Of a DNA stretch of 64,000 bases, positions 16,975-29,309 are shown in pieces. The DNA lies in the NCBI RefSeq assembly GCF_030553075.1, contig NZ_CP130701.1, forward strand, positions 2,294,001 through 2,358,000, given 5' to 3'. Each line of letters opens with the position of its first letter. Positions within the stretch are counted from its first letter, which is position 1. This DNA comes from Halomonas sp. I5-271120 (GTDB lineage: Bacteria > Pseudomonadota > Gammaproteobacteria > Pseudomonadales > Halomonadaceae). The notes under the pieces are model-generated. The model did no database searches and was not told the DNA's origin. It saw only the letters and a program-made list of their open reading frames with translations. A program made the translations under genes and the position numbers.

Positions 16975-17179
16975 GTGGCAGACTCCTTGTGGAATAGGCC
17001 CTGGTGGGCTCGTCAAAAAGCCCTGGCGGGGCAGGAGATGTCTTTAGCCTGCTAAAAAGATGGGGCGCTCGCCGGATTCTTCAAGGGCCGTCTTCAAGGA
17101 TGGTTATCGACGCCGATGGCCTGATGGCCGCCCGCCGCTTTTCATAATTCGCCGTCCCATCGCTGAAAGCCGAGCGTGA

Positions 17180-18448
<1,269 letters not shown>

Positions 18449-18513
18449 GCGCGACCATGACGGCCTCAGCCCAAGGTTCAGCCCCCACTCATGGCCACGA
18501 TGGAGGACAGCCC

Positions 18514-19578
18514 ATGCTGGTCGTTCGTCCTGCTCGCTCGGCGGACCTGCCGGCCCTTGAGCGCCTGGCCGGCACCGCCACGCCGCGCCTGACCAACCTG
18601 CCGGCTCACCGCGATCGTCTGGAAGAGCGGATCACCCGCTCCCAGCGCTCCTTTGGTCGCGCGGTCGACTTTCCCGGCGATGAGCACTACACCTTCGTGC
18701 TCGAGGACCGGGAACGCGGCGAGGTGGTGGGTACCGCCACCATTCGCGCTCAGGCAGGGGCGGTGGACGCGTACTATACCTATCGCCAGGAAACCCTGAT
18801 CCACGCCTCGCAGCAGCTCAACGTGCGCCGTGAGGTGCAGACCCTGTCGCTGTCCCACGAGGTCTCCGAGGCGTCGCTCTTGTGCGCGCTGTCGCTGGAC
18901 CCGCGCTACAAGGGCACCAGCGCCGAGAGCCTTCTGCGTCGGGCGCGGCTGATGTTCATCGCCCAGTATCCGGAGCGCTTCGCCGACCTCTTGGCGGTGG
19001 CCTTCCCGGGCTTTCTCGATGAGGCCGGTGAGTCACCGTTCTGGGCGAGCGTCGGCGAGCACTTCTTCCAGCGCGGCTATCAGGAGATCAACCACATCGC
19101 CGGAGTGCGCTCGAAAAGCTTCATCGCCGAGGTGATGCCGCAGTTCCCGCTCTATCTGCCACTGCTCACGCCGCCGGCGCGGGCCGCTATCGGTCGCGAG
19201 CACCCGGATCACGAGGTGGCGCTCGAGGAGATGCTGGCCGAGGGCTTTGTGCGTAGCCGACATGTCGACATCTTCGATGCCGGCCCGGTGATCAAGGGCG
19301 AACGTGACCGCCTGGAGACCTTCCGTCGCGCCAGCTGGCATCCGGTGCGGATTCGCCCGGCGTCGTCGCTGCCCGATGCGGAGCCGGCGATGATCGCCAA
19401 CCAGAAGCTCGGCGAGTTCCGCTGCGTGGTGGCCCGCTATGCCCTGTCGCCCACTGGCCAACTGATGCTGTCCCCCGAGCACGCCGAGATCCTCGGCGTC
19501 GAAGAGGGCCGCGCCGTGCTGGCCGCGCCGCTTGCGCTGCCCGACGCCATCGATGCCCTCGACGAAGGAGAACTGTGA
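18514..19578 (+). CDS. aruF: arginine/ornithine succinyltransferase, alpha subunit
   Basis: A 354-residue protein of the AstA family, which transfers a succinyl group from succinyl-CoA to the alpha-amino group of arginine or ornithine. As in Pseudomonas, two related genes follow each other, so this is taken as the AruF-type subunit of a hetero-oligomer. Shared blocks include LSLDPRYKGTSAESLLRRAR, KSFIAEVMPQFPLYLPLL and VDIFDAGPVIKGERD. GGAGG at 18502-18506 sets the start at 18514; an in-frame ATG overlapping the aruC stop at 18445 would add 23 residues of unrelated sequence. Confidence 0.9.
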   Translation: MLVVRPARSADLPALERLAGTATPRLTNLPAHRDRLEERITRSQRSFGRAVDFPGDEHYTFVLEDRERGEVVGTATIRAQAGAVDAYYTYRQETLIHASQQLNVRREVQTLSLSHEVSEASLLCALSLDPRYKGTSAESLLRRARLMFIAQYPERFADLLAVAFPGFLDEAGESPFWASVGEHFFQRGYQEINHIAGVRSKSFIAEVMPQFPLYLPLLTPPARAAIGREHPDHEVALEEMLAEGFVRSRHVDIFDAGPVIKGERDRLETFRRASWHPVRIRPASSLPDAEPAMIANQKLGEFRCVVARYALSPTGQLMLSPEHAEILGVEEGRAVLAAPLALPDAIDALDEGEL

Positions 19579-20636
19579 TGCGCATTCGTCCGATTGCCCG
19601 CGGCGACCTGGACGGCCTACAGGCCCTCTCCCGACAGACCGGCGTCGGTTTCACCTCGCTGCCCGATAATCGCGAGTTTCTTGCCAGCAAGATCGAGTCG
19701 GCGGCGCGCGCCTTCGAGGAACGCACTCCGGTCGATGACCGCCTGTACTTCTTCGTGCTGGAAGACGAGGACAGCGGCGAGCTGGCCGGCTGCTGCGCCA
19801 TCGAGGCCCAGGTGGGGCGCGAGGTGCCGTTTTATCACTACCGGCTCGGCACCCTGGCGCACTCCTCGGTGCAGCTCGATTTGCACCGCACCATCGATAC
19901 CCTGTTCCTGAGTTCAGATCACACCGGCGATGCCGAGGTGGCCTCGCTGTTCCTGCGTCCTGAATATCGCGGCGCGGATCGTCGCCACGAGCGCAACGGA
20001 GCCCTGTTGTCCAAGGCGCGCTGGCTGTTTATGGCGCAGTTCCGCGATCGTTTCCCGGACAAGGTGCTGGCCGAAATGCGTGGCGTCTTCAACGAGGAGG
20101 GCGTGAGCCCCTTCTGGGAGAACCTGGGTAGCCACTTCTTCCCGCTCAATTTCAACCAGGCCGACCGCCTGACCGGCCTTGGCCAGAAGAGCTTCATCGG
20201 CGAGCTGATGCCCAAGTTCCCGATCTACACCACCTTCCTCTCGAAGGAAGCGCAGGCCTGCATCGGCGAGGTGCACGAGCACACCCGCCCGGCGCTCGAG
20301 ATGCTCAAGAAGGAAGGGCTGCGCTGGGAAGGCTATATCGACATCTTCGATGCCGGTCCTACCGTCGAGGCCTATATCGACGACGTACGCGCGGTGCGCA
20401 ACTCGACGCTCTGCCAGGTTGAGGTGAGTGCCGAGCTCACCACTGAGACCGGGGACAAGAGTGAGGGTGAGCGCGGCGAGCGTCCGGAATGGCTGGTATC
20501 GACCACCGCGATGGTCGGCTTCTGCGCCTGCTGGGTGGGCCGTGGCCCCGAGGGCGAGGTCATCACCCTGAGCGAGACCGAGGCCCGTCGCCTTGGCGTC
20601 GGCGCCGGCGACACCGTGCGGGTGCTCAGCACCTGA
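19578..20636 (+). CDS. aruG: arginine/ornithine succinyltransferase, beta subunit
   Basis: A 352-residue AstA-family paralogue of the preceding gene, corresponding to AruG. It shares LFLRPEYRG, KSFIGELMPKFPIYTTFL and YIDIFDAGPTVEAYIDD with it but is clearly diverged. Its ATG shares a base with the TGA of aruF, with AAGGAG 7 bases before it, so the two are translationally coupled and probably form one enzyme. A Glu/Gly/Lys-rich insertion (TETGDKSEGERGERPE) lies near residue 295. Confidence 0.92.
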   Translation: MRIRPIARGDLDGLQALSRQTGVGFTSLPDNREFLASKIESAARAFEERTPVDDRLYFFVLEDEDSGELAGCCAIEAQVGREVPFYHYRLGTLAHSSVQLDLHRTIDTLFLSSDHTGDAEVASLFLRPEYRGADRRHERNGALLSKARWLFMAQFRDRFPDKVLAEMRGVFNEEGVSPFWENLGSHFFPLNFNQADRLTGLGQKSFIGELMPKFPIYTTFLSKEAQACIGEVHEHTRPALEMLKKEGLRWEGYIDIFDAGPTVEAYIDDVRAVRNSTLCQVEVSAELTTETGDKSEGERGERPEWLVSTTAMVGFCACWVGRGPEGEVITLSETEARRLGVGAGDTVRVLST

Positions 20637-20644
20637 GCCGCTGA

Positions 20645-23562
<2,918 letters not shown>

Positions 23563-23606
23563 GCCGCTGCCTCGAGGGCTTGTCCTTTGAGGCATGGCAA
23601 TGCGTC

Positions 23607-23646
23607 GCCCCCGTCGGCCTCCCTGGCTGGCGGGGGCATTTTTTAT
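23607..23646 (+). terminator. rho-independent terminator of the aru operon
   Basis: A 13-bp stem with two GU pairs (23607-23619 with 23625-23637) around a 5-base loop, followed by ATTTTTTATT. It lies 45 bp after aruB. Confidence 0.92.
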
Positions 23647-23669
23647 TCTGGTAGCCTTAATTGCTGCTC

Positions 23670-23774
23670 CGACGCTGGCGCTTTTTATAGTGCCCCCACG
23701 CCGGCACCTTCTGCCGTGCCGCTTTTTACCTTGCCGCGAGGCTGGCACTTTCTACCGAGCCCCGACGCTGGCAC
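23670..23774. repeat. degenerate repeats of about 26 bp ahead of zapE
   Basis: Imperfect copies of the form CGACGCTGGCRCTTTTTAnngTGCCC begin at 23670, 23697, 23737 and 23763, with an extra half unit at 23721. The array fills the leader between the aru terminator and zapE. No function known to me. Confidence 0.55.
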
Positions 23775-23803
23775 AGTAACGCCTCTTCAGATTTCCTTTC
23801 ACG

Positions 23804-24967
23804 ATGCAGGCCCTGCCGATGACCTTCTCGCCGCTTGAAGCCTATGAGCACGCCCTTGAGAACGGCTTTGTCGAGGACGCTGCCCAGCGCCAGGCTGCCG
23901 AGGCGCTGGACGCCTGCGTCGCGGCGCTGCACAGAGCGAACTCCCAGGGATCAGGAGCAGGGACAACGTCCCCACGGGCAGAACGCGCCAGGGGCCTCTA
24001 CCTCTGGGGGCCGGTGGGGCGAGGCAAGACCTGGCTGATGGATCGTTTTGTGGCCTCGCTTGAGGTGCCGGCGCGCCGCCAGCATTTTCATCACTTCATG
24101 CGCTGGGTGCACCGGCGCCAGTTCCAGCTGATGGGTACCGCCGACCCGCTGGGCCAGCTGGCGGCTGAGCTTGCGGGTGAGGTGCGGGTGCTGTGCCTGG
24201 ATGAGCTCTACGTCAACGACATCGCCGATGCCATGCTGCTGGGCGGTGTGCTGATAGCGCTGTTCGAGCAGGGCGTGGTGCTGGTTACCACCTCCAATCA
24301 GGCGCCGGATCAGCTCTACGCAGACGGCTTCAACCGCGAGCGCTTCCTGCCGGCCATCGCCGCCCTTGAGCGGCATCTTGAGGTGATTCACCTCGACGGC
24401 GGCCAGGACCATCGCCAGCATCCGGGCGAGGCGCATGAGCGCTATTGGGTGGTCGAGCCCGGCACGCCGAGCCCGCTGCCGGCAGTCTTCGAGGAATTGG
24501 CAGCAGGGCAAACGACCACGCGCGAGCCCATCACCCTTGGCCACCGTGAGATCGACGTGAATCAGCGAGGCGAGGACGTGCTCTGGTGTCGCTACGCCAT
24601 GCTCTGCGAGCAGCCGCTGTCGGCGCTGGATTTCATCGGCCTGTGCGACCGGTTTCGGTCCATCCTGCTGGATGATGTGCCGAGCCTGGGCGGCGAGCCC
24701 GAGGCCGCGCGCATCGCCCGCGGCACCGAGGACGGCGTGGAGCGGGTGGTGGCAGGCGACCGGACGCTGCCCGCGCTCTCGCCCCAGGACGACGGCGTGC
24801 GCCGCTTCATTGCCCTGGTCGATGAGTGCTACGACCGGGGCATTCCTCTCTACCTCGCCGCCCGCGTGCCCCTCGAGGCGCTTTACTCCAAGGGGCACCT
24901 GGCCTTTCCGTTCCGGCGCAGTCTGAGTCGTCTGCAGGAGATGCAGCTTCGCCGCTTCGGTGCCTAG
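23804..24967 (+). CDS. zapE: cell division ATPase ZapE (AFG1-like)
   Basis: Encodes 387 residues of the AFG1/ZapE ATPase family; E. coli ZapE associates with the division ring and destabilises FtsZ polymers under stress. Walker A is GPVGRGKTW with the typical LMDRF after it; Walker B is LCLDELYVNDIADAM (more often CFDEF). TTSNQAPDQLYADG and RFLPAI are also family signatures. The start is uncertain: ATG at 23804 or 23819, neither with a clear ribosome site. It is separated from the aru operon by a terminator and repeats. Confidence 0.9.
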   Translation: MQALPMTFSPLEAYEHALENGFVEDAAQRQAAEALDACVAALHRANSQGSGAGTTSPRAERARGLYLWGPVGRGKTWLMDRFVASLEVPARRQHFHHFMRWVHRRQFQLMGTADPLGQLAAELAGEVRVLCLDELYVNDIADAMLLGGVLIALFEQGVVLVTTSNQAPDQLYADGFNRERFLPAIAALERHLEVIHLDGGQDHRQHPGEAHERYWVVEPGTPSPLPAVFEELAAGQTTTREPITLGHREIDVNQRGEDVLWCRYAMLCEQPLSALDFIGLCDRFRSILLDDVPSLGGEPEAARIARGTEDGVERVVAGDRTLPALSPQDDGVRRFIALVDECYDRGIPLYLAARVPLEALYSKGHLAFPFRRSLSRLQEMQLRRFGA

Positions 24968-25022
24968 GCAGCGGCCGATCGGTGCTGAATGACCGGCCGT
25001 ATAAGGACGAGGAGGGATTCGC

Positions 25023-26411
25023 CTAGCGAGAACCGCTCGCTGCTTCGCTGGCCGCCGCGCGCTTGTCACCGCGCAGCCCGTCGATGGCCAGCAGAACCAG
25101 CAGGCTCACTCCCAGCACCGGCATGCCAACCCCCAGTCCCAGGGCGATAACACCAAGCGCGAGCAGCGTGGCCGGCGGCAGGCGGCGCAGCAGCGGCCAC
25201 AGGGCCTGCCCGGTGTTTGGCTGACGGCGCCGCCACCACATCATGTATCCCCAGCTCACCATGACGATGATGCCGATCCCGAGCCCGGCTAACAGTAGTT
25301 GGTTGGGCAGGCCGAACAGCACGCCCATGTGGGCATCGATGCCCCAGCGGGTCAGCTTGGCCGGCAGCGAGTAGTCGCCAAAGCGTACCTGATCGAGCAC
25401 CTCAAAACTGTGTGGGTGGATGGCCACCTCGTCGACCTGTGAGGGCCAGCCGCGGTCGATCTCGCGCACCTTCCACGCTTGATCAGGGCCGGGCACCCTT
25501 AGCTCAATCTTGCCGGCATCCAGGCCCGCGTGGCGGGCCACGGCCAACACTCGGTCGATATCGCCCGTATTCAGAAGGGCCGTCCCGGCGTGCGAGGCCT
25601 GATGCTCCGCGTGGGCATTTGCGGCGGTGGGCGTACCGAGATCGAGCGACACCCTGGGGGTGCCCCAGCCACCGGCCTTGAGCAGGGTGAAGAAGTTGCC
25701 GCCTGCCCATTGCGACCAGGTCATGCCGGTGGCGGAGAGGGCAAGCATCCCTACCAGCAGCACCAGGCCCAGCAGGCTGTGGCGGCGGCGAGTGCGCAGG
25801 CGCTTGGCCGTCCGGGTCTGCTTGCGCGAATCGACCTGGGGCGTTGGTGAGAAGGCCCAGATGGCCAGGCCGCCGAGGGCCGCGAGCCACAGCCAGGACG
25901 CTGCCAGCTCACTGTAGAGCCGGCCGATATCGCCCTGCATCAGGTTGCGATGCAGCTGGTCGATGAAGCGTCGCAGTGGCAGCACACCGCTGGTGCCGTA
26001 GACCGTCAGGTCGCCGCGCACCGCAAGGCTCGTTGGGTCGATGAAGATGGCGCGATGCTCGCCGCCCTCGAGGCTTGGGTCGTTGAACATCACCCGGGTG
26101 GTGGTGCCGGGCTCTGGGGCCGGGCGCACGGCGCTGGGCGTGCGGTCATCCTCTATATAGGCCTTGGCCGCGGCGATCTGCTGGGCAAGCGGCGCTGGTA
26201 AGGCGCCCCCCGCGCTTTCTGCGGGATCAGTGGTCAAGGCCTCATGATAGATCGCCCGCTCAAGCGCCGGCGTCAGGGCATAGAGGGTGCCGGTCAGCGC
26301 CGCGAACAGGATGAAGGGGCCTACCATTAGGCCGATACAACCATGCAGGCGGATGATCAGCGCCTTGAGGGTGCTGGCGGTGCGCGGGGAAGCCGTCGCG
26401 GATTCGGTCAT
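25023..26411 (-). CDS. PepSY-associated transmembrane protein (iron-regulated PiuB type)
   Basis: A 462-residue membrane protein with an N-terminal helix (LHGCIGLMVGPFILFAALTGTLYAL), central helices near residues 170-190 and 215-240, and several C-terminal helices, with PepSY-like stretches between. Proteins of this type are often encoded with siderophore receptors or metal-uptake genes and may act as membrane reductases. It follows a DUF2946 gene on the same strand by about 100 bp. No TonB receptor is adjacent. Confidence 0.82.
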   Translation of the reverse strand: MTESATASPRTASTLKALIIRLHGCIGLMVGPFILFAALTGTLYALTPALERAIYHEALTTDPAESAGGALPAPLAQQIAAAKAYIEDDRTPSAVRPAPEPGTTTRVMFNDPSLEGGEHRAIFIDPTSLAVRGDLTVYGTSGVLPLRRFIDQLHRNLMQGDIGRLYSELAASWLWLAALGGLAIWAFSPTPQVDSRKQTRTAKRLRTRRRHSLLGLVLLVGMLALSATGMTWSQWAGGNFFTLLKAGGWGTPRVSLDLGTPTAANAHAEHQASHAGTALLNTGDIDRVLAVARHAGLDAGKIELRVPGPDQAWKVREIDRGWPSQVDEVAIHPHSFEVLDQVRFGDYSLPAKLTRWGIDAHMGVLFGLPNQLLLAGLGIGIIVMVSWGYMMWWRRRQPNTGQALWPLLRRLPPATLLALGVIALGLGVGMPVLGVSLLVLLAIDGLRGDKRAAASEAASGSR

Positions 26412-26510
26412 CGGGCGTCTCTGATGTATGGAGCGATGTCCTGCGGATCAGTGCAGGGCACAGGCCTGTTCGGCAGGCGGCCATGGCCGCCTGCCGTCAG
26501 GGGAGTGGGG

Positions 26511-26960
26511 TCACGACATCAGGGAGCGCGGCGGGGCGCGGGGCGCGAACGCCGGATAAGAGGCTTCGGAGTGCGCCAGCGGGAGACTGGCCACCGGACG
26601 TGCGCGGGTGGGTGGTGGCGTCGTTGCCAGTGGTGCCAGCGTCGGCACCAGCCCCGGAGTGTGGGCGAACAGCACGCAATAGCCGCAGGCGGCCAGGGCA
26701 TCGGCGTGGTGACGCATCCCGCCGTGGTCGGCGGGCTCATGGGTCTCAGTCACGCTCGTAGCCTGAGCCTGAGCCTGAGCCATGGGCATGTCGGGCTGCT
26801 CATGCACCAGCAGGCGCTGCGATTGGCTGATCAGCGGGCCGACGAATACCAGCAGCATGGCGACCAGCGCCAGCCAGGCCAGGCGGCGGTCGGGTCGTAT
26901 CCGCGGGCCGGTGTCGCCATGCGGGCGGTGGACGCGGGAGTGACGTACAGGCCTTGGCAA
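26511..26960 (-). CDS. DUF2946 family protein
   Basis: A 149-residue protein with one hydrophobic helix (LAWLALVAMLLVFVGPLIS), a His/Met-rich middle (HEQPDMPMAQAQAQAT, HGGMRHHAD) and the motif ACGYCVLFAHTPG, which is the DUF2946 signature. The His, Met and Cys residues suggest contact with copper or another metal, an inference. The only in-frame upstream start is TTG at 26960; the true start may be elsewhere in the first 30 codons. It is upstream of the PepSY gene, a frequent pairing. Confidence 0.7.
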   Translation of the reverse strand: MPRPVRHSRVHRPHGDTGPRIRPDRRLAWLALVAMLLVFVGPLISQSQRLLVHEQPDMPMAQAQAQATSVTETHEPADHGGMRHHADALAACGYCVLFAHTPGLVPTLAPLATTPPPTRARPVASLPLAHSEASYPAFAPRAPPRSLMS

Positions 26961-27282
26961 GAGAGCGGATATCCGAAGTGAAAGGAAGAAAGGAAAGAAG
27001 CGGGCCCAGGAGCGACGCTCGCCTGAGGATGATATAGCGCACTATAAAACAGCGGCCCTATGTCGCCTACCGGCGACATAGGGCCTATTGTCGCAGGGCT
27101 CGGTGCGGCGCTTGCGACAGGAGGGTGATAGTGAGGGTTGGCCTTGAAGGCAAGTCCTGGCGCGAGCTTGCCGACGCGCTCTGACAGCCGGTGGCTAATG
27201 TTCAGAGCTCAGGAAGTAGAACCCAGGGCCTGGGCTTTCAGCATTCCACTTAGGCATCGATGGCCTTGCCAACGAGCATGGC
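26961..27282. other. intergenic region, 322 bp, with large palindrome
   Basis: Between the DUF2946 start and the end of the SPFH gene, both on the minus strand. It holds a perfect 14-bp inverted repeat (27054-27085) and the small palindrome TATAGCGCACTATA at 27033-27046. No gene is supported in the rest. Confidence 0.6.
27054..27085 (-). terminator. perfect 14-bp inverted repeat
   Basis: GGCCCTATGTCGCC (27054-27067) and GGCGACATAGGGCC (27072-27085) are exact inverse copies around a 4-base loop. On the minus strand it is followed by GCTGTTTT, so it can terminate transcripts from the SPFH gene; it could instead be an operator for the DUF2946/PepSY genes downstream. Confidence 0.65.
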
Positions 27283-28332
27283 TCAAGAGCCGCTGCTGGC
27301 CCCGCCCAGCATGCCGCTGCGCAGGCCGGACTGGCTGGCATTTGAGTTGAGATGCTGGCGCACGCTGTCTTCCGGGGAGCCGGCCATCTCGCGGAACATG
27401 CCCATCGAACCGAGCAGCGCCGAGGACTCGTAGGGCACGAAGACCCGCTCGCCGTCCTTGGCCATGGTCGGCAGGGCCTTGATGTAGCTCTGACCGAGCA
27501 GGTAGCCGACTACGGTGCGCTTGTTCTCCTCGCTCTCGCCGATGGCGTTGAGCACCAGCTTGATCGATTCCTGCTCGCCCTGGGCGCGCAGAATGGCGGA
27601 CTCCTTGTCGCCTTCGGCGTTGAGGATCGACGACTCGCGCTGACCCTGGGCCATGGCGATGGCGGCGGACTTCTCGCCCTCGGCTTCGGTGACGGTGGCA
27701 CGACGCTTGCGCTCGGCGGCCATCTGCAGGCGCATCGCGGACTCGACCTCTTCGGGCATGGCGATGTCCTGCACCTCGACCCTTGAAATCTTCACGCCCC
27801 ACTTTGAAGCCGGTTCTTCCATCGAGGCCTGGATCTCGTTGTTGACCTCGGCACGGGACTCGAACAGCTTGTCGAGTTCCATCTTGCCGACCACCGAGCG
27901 CAGGGTGGTCTTGGCCAGCACCTCGACTGCCTGGCTCATGTTCTCGACTTCGTAGACCGCCCGCTTGGGATCGATGATCTGATAGTAGAGTGCGCCGTTG
28001 ATGGTCACGGTGACGTTGTCGGTGGTTACCACCGGCTGGCCGGGGAAGTCCATGACCGTTTCACGGCGGTCGATGCGAACCTCGTCGCTGGTCAGCGGCA
28101 GGTATTCCTCCCCCATCTTCTTGTAGCGGATCATGGTGATGGCGCGGGGCTGTTCGATGAAGGGGATGATGATATTGATGCCGCTCTCCAGCACCCGATT
28201 GAACGAGCCCAGCCGCTCGATGACCATGACCTCGGACTGGCGCACGATCACCAGCCCCTTGGCGATGACCACGATACCCATGACGACCACGATCAGGCTG
28301 AGAATCAGCCCCGGGCTCAACGGAAATTCCAT
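27283..28332 (-). CDS. qmcA: SPFH/stomatin family membrane protein (QmcA-like)
   Basis: Encodes 349 residues: one N-terminal membrane helix (LILSLIVVVMGIVVIAKGLVIV), an SPFH/Band 7 domain to about residue 190 and a charged coiled coil rich in Ala/Glu (RKRRATVTEAEGEKSAA onward). Such proteins form large rings in the inner membrane around FtsH/HflKC-like complexes. The start at 28332 has AGGAG 8 bases upstream; a GTG 6 bases earlier is too close. It begins 2 bases after the NfeD stop, the standard NfeD-SPFH pair. Confidence 0.9.
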   Translation of the reverse strand: MEFPLSPGLILSLIVVVMGIVVIAKGLVIVRQSEVMVIERLGSFNRVLESGINIIIPFIEQPRAITMIRYKKMGEEYLPLTSDEVRIDRRETVMDFPGQPVVTTDNVTVTINGALYYQIIDPKRAVYEVENMSQAVEVLAKTTLRSVVGKMELDKLFESRAEVNNEIQASMEEPASKWGVKISRVEVQDIAMPEEVESAMRLQMAAERKRRATVTEAEGEKSAAIAMAQGQRESSILNAEGDKESAILRAQGEQESIKLVLNAIGESEENKRTVVGYLLGQSYIKALPTMAKDGERVFVPYESSALLGSMGMFREMAGSPEDSVRQHLNSNASQSGLRSGMLGGASSGS

Positions 28333-28334
28333 TT

Positions 28335-28808
28335 TCACTGCTCCTGTGATGATGCGCTGGCGGATGCCAGCGTGACGATGGCGGTGGTGCCATCGAATTC
28401 CTTGAAGATGACTTCGGTGCCCGGTGGCAGACGAGTGGTGGTGCTATTGGCAACACGCAGGCGGTAGAAGTCGCCATTGATCTTTAGGCCGCTGGCGCCA
28501 TCGAAGTCGCGGTCCAGCGTCAGGTAATGTCGCCCCTGCTCGGCGCCGCTGCCTGTGGTGCCATAGGCCACACCCTTAGGCGAGAAGCGTGGCCGAATCA
28601 CCTTGATGGTCAGCGGAACCAGCACCCCGGCCAGCACGCCCATGGCGAGCAGTTGCCCGCTAACGGGTAGCCCGAGGGCGGCGGTGGTCGCCGCGGTCAG
28701 GGCGGCGGCGATGGCGAGTGCCAGCAGCAGCAGAGTGCCGGATGTTAGCTCGGCCAGACCGAGCACCAGGGCGGCGGCGAGCCAGAGCATCGCGGGGGTC
28801 CATTCCAT
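28335..28808 (-). CDS. NfeD-like membrane protein
   Basis: A 157-residue protein with several N-terminal hydrophobic helices followed by a C-terminal OB-fold domain (from about residue 90, RHYLTLDRDFDGASGLKINGDFYRLRV), the NfeD layout. NfeD proteins partner with the SPFH protein encoded beside them. AAGGAA lies upstream of the ATG. First gene of the pair. Confidence 0.88.
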   Translation of the reverse strand: MEWTPAMLWLAAALVLGLAELTSGTLLLLALAIAAALTAATTAALGLPVSGQLLAMGVLAGVLVPLTIKVIRPRFSPKGVAYGTTGSGAEQGRHYLTLDRDFDGASGLKINGDFYRLRVANSTTTRLPPGTEVIFKEFDGTTAIVTLASASASSQEQ

Positions 28809-28914
28809 GACGGTTCCTTGTGGGCAGGCCGGCTAGTCGCCGGTGTTATGCCGAGTACAGTGTTTCAGGCGAGGGTATCCGTGCCATTATCCGTGCGCTG
28901 CGTCGCTGAGGGGG

Positions 28915-29124
28915 TCAGCGCGGCGCGTCGGAAATCGCGCGGGGTTCACCGGTTTCATCGAGGATCACGCCCGGCGAGTAGGGCGTGGGCGTCTCGTCGC
29001 CAGGCGCACCGAGCACGGTCTCGCGGTGTCCATCCGGGTAGGTGTTGATGGTGCAGCCGGTGAGCAGCATCGCGAGCAGGAGGCCGGCAATAAGCGGCAG
29101 GGCGCGCAGACGTGGGTGTGGCAT
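28915..29124 (-). CDS. small lipoprotein
   Basis: A 69-residue product with a signal peptide (MPHPRLRALPLIAGLLLAML) ending in the lipobox LTGC, then a short polar mature part (TINTYPDGHRETVLGAP). It should be lipidated on the Cys and anchored in the outer or inner membrane. AGAAGG precedes the chosen ATG. No family recognised. Confidence 0.65.
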   Translation of the reverse strand: MPHPRLRALPLIAGLLLAMLLTGCTINTYPDGHRETVLGAPGDETPTPYSPGVILDETGEPRAISDAPR

Positions 29125-29309
29125 GGCGATGAGCCTTCTACGGATAGCACAAGATCGAAGCGTAATGCCGTGATCATACCCCGCCATTATGCCTGGTGAC
29201 ATCTTCGTGACCGCTCTCTTGGTGTCATATCATCGAACGTCATCCGCCTCTACCATGAAGGGACTGGCCGCTATCATGGCTATTGCCCCTTATCGAGGAG
29301 ACACGCCGC

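Noticed and set aside
23670..23774. Sigma54 promoter in the TGGCAC-containing repeats before zapE
   Set aside because: TGGCAC or TGGCGC is present in several units but no GC or TTGC element lies at the required spacing.
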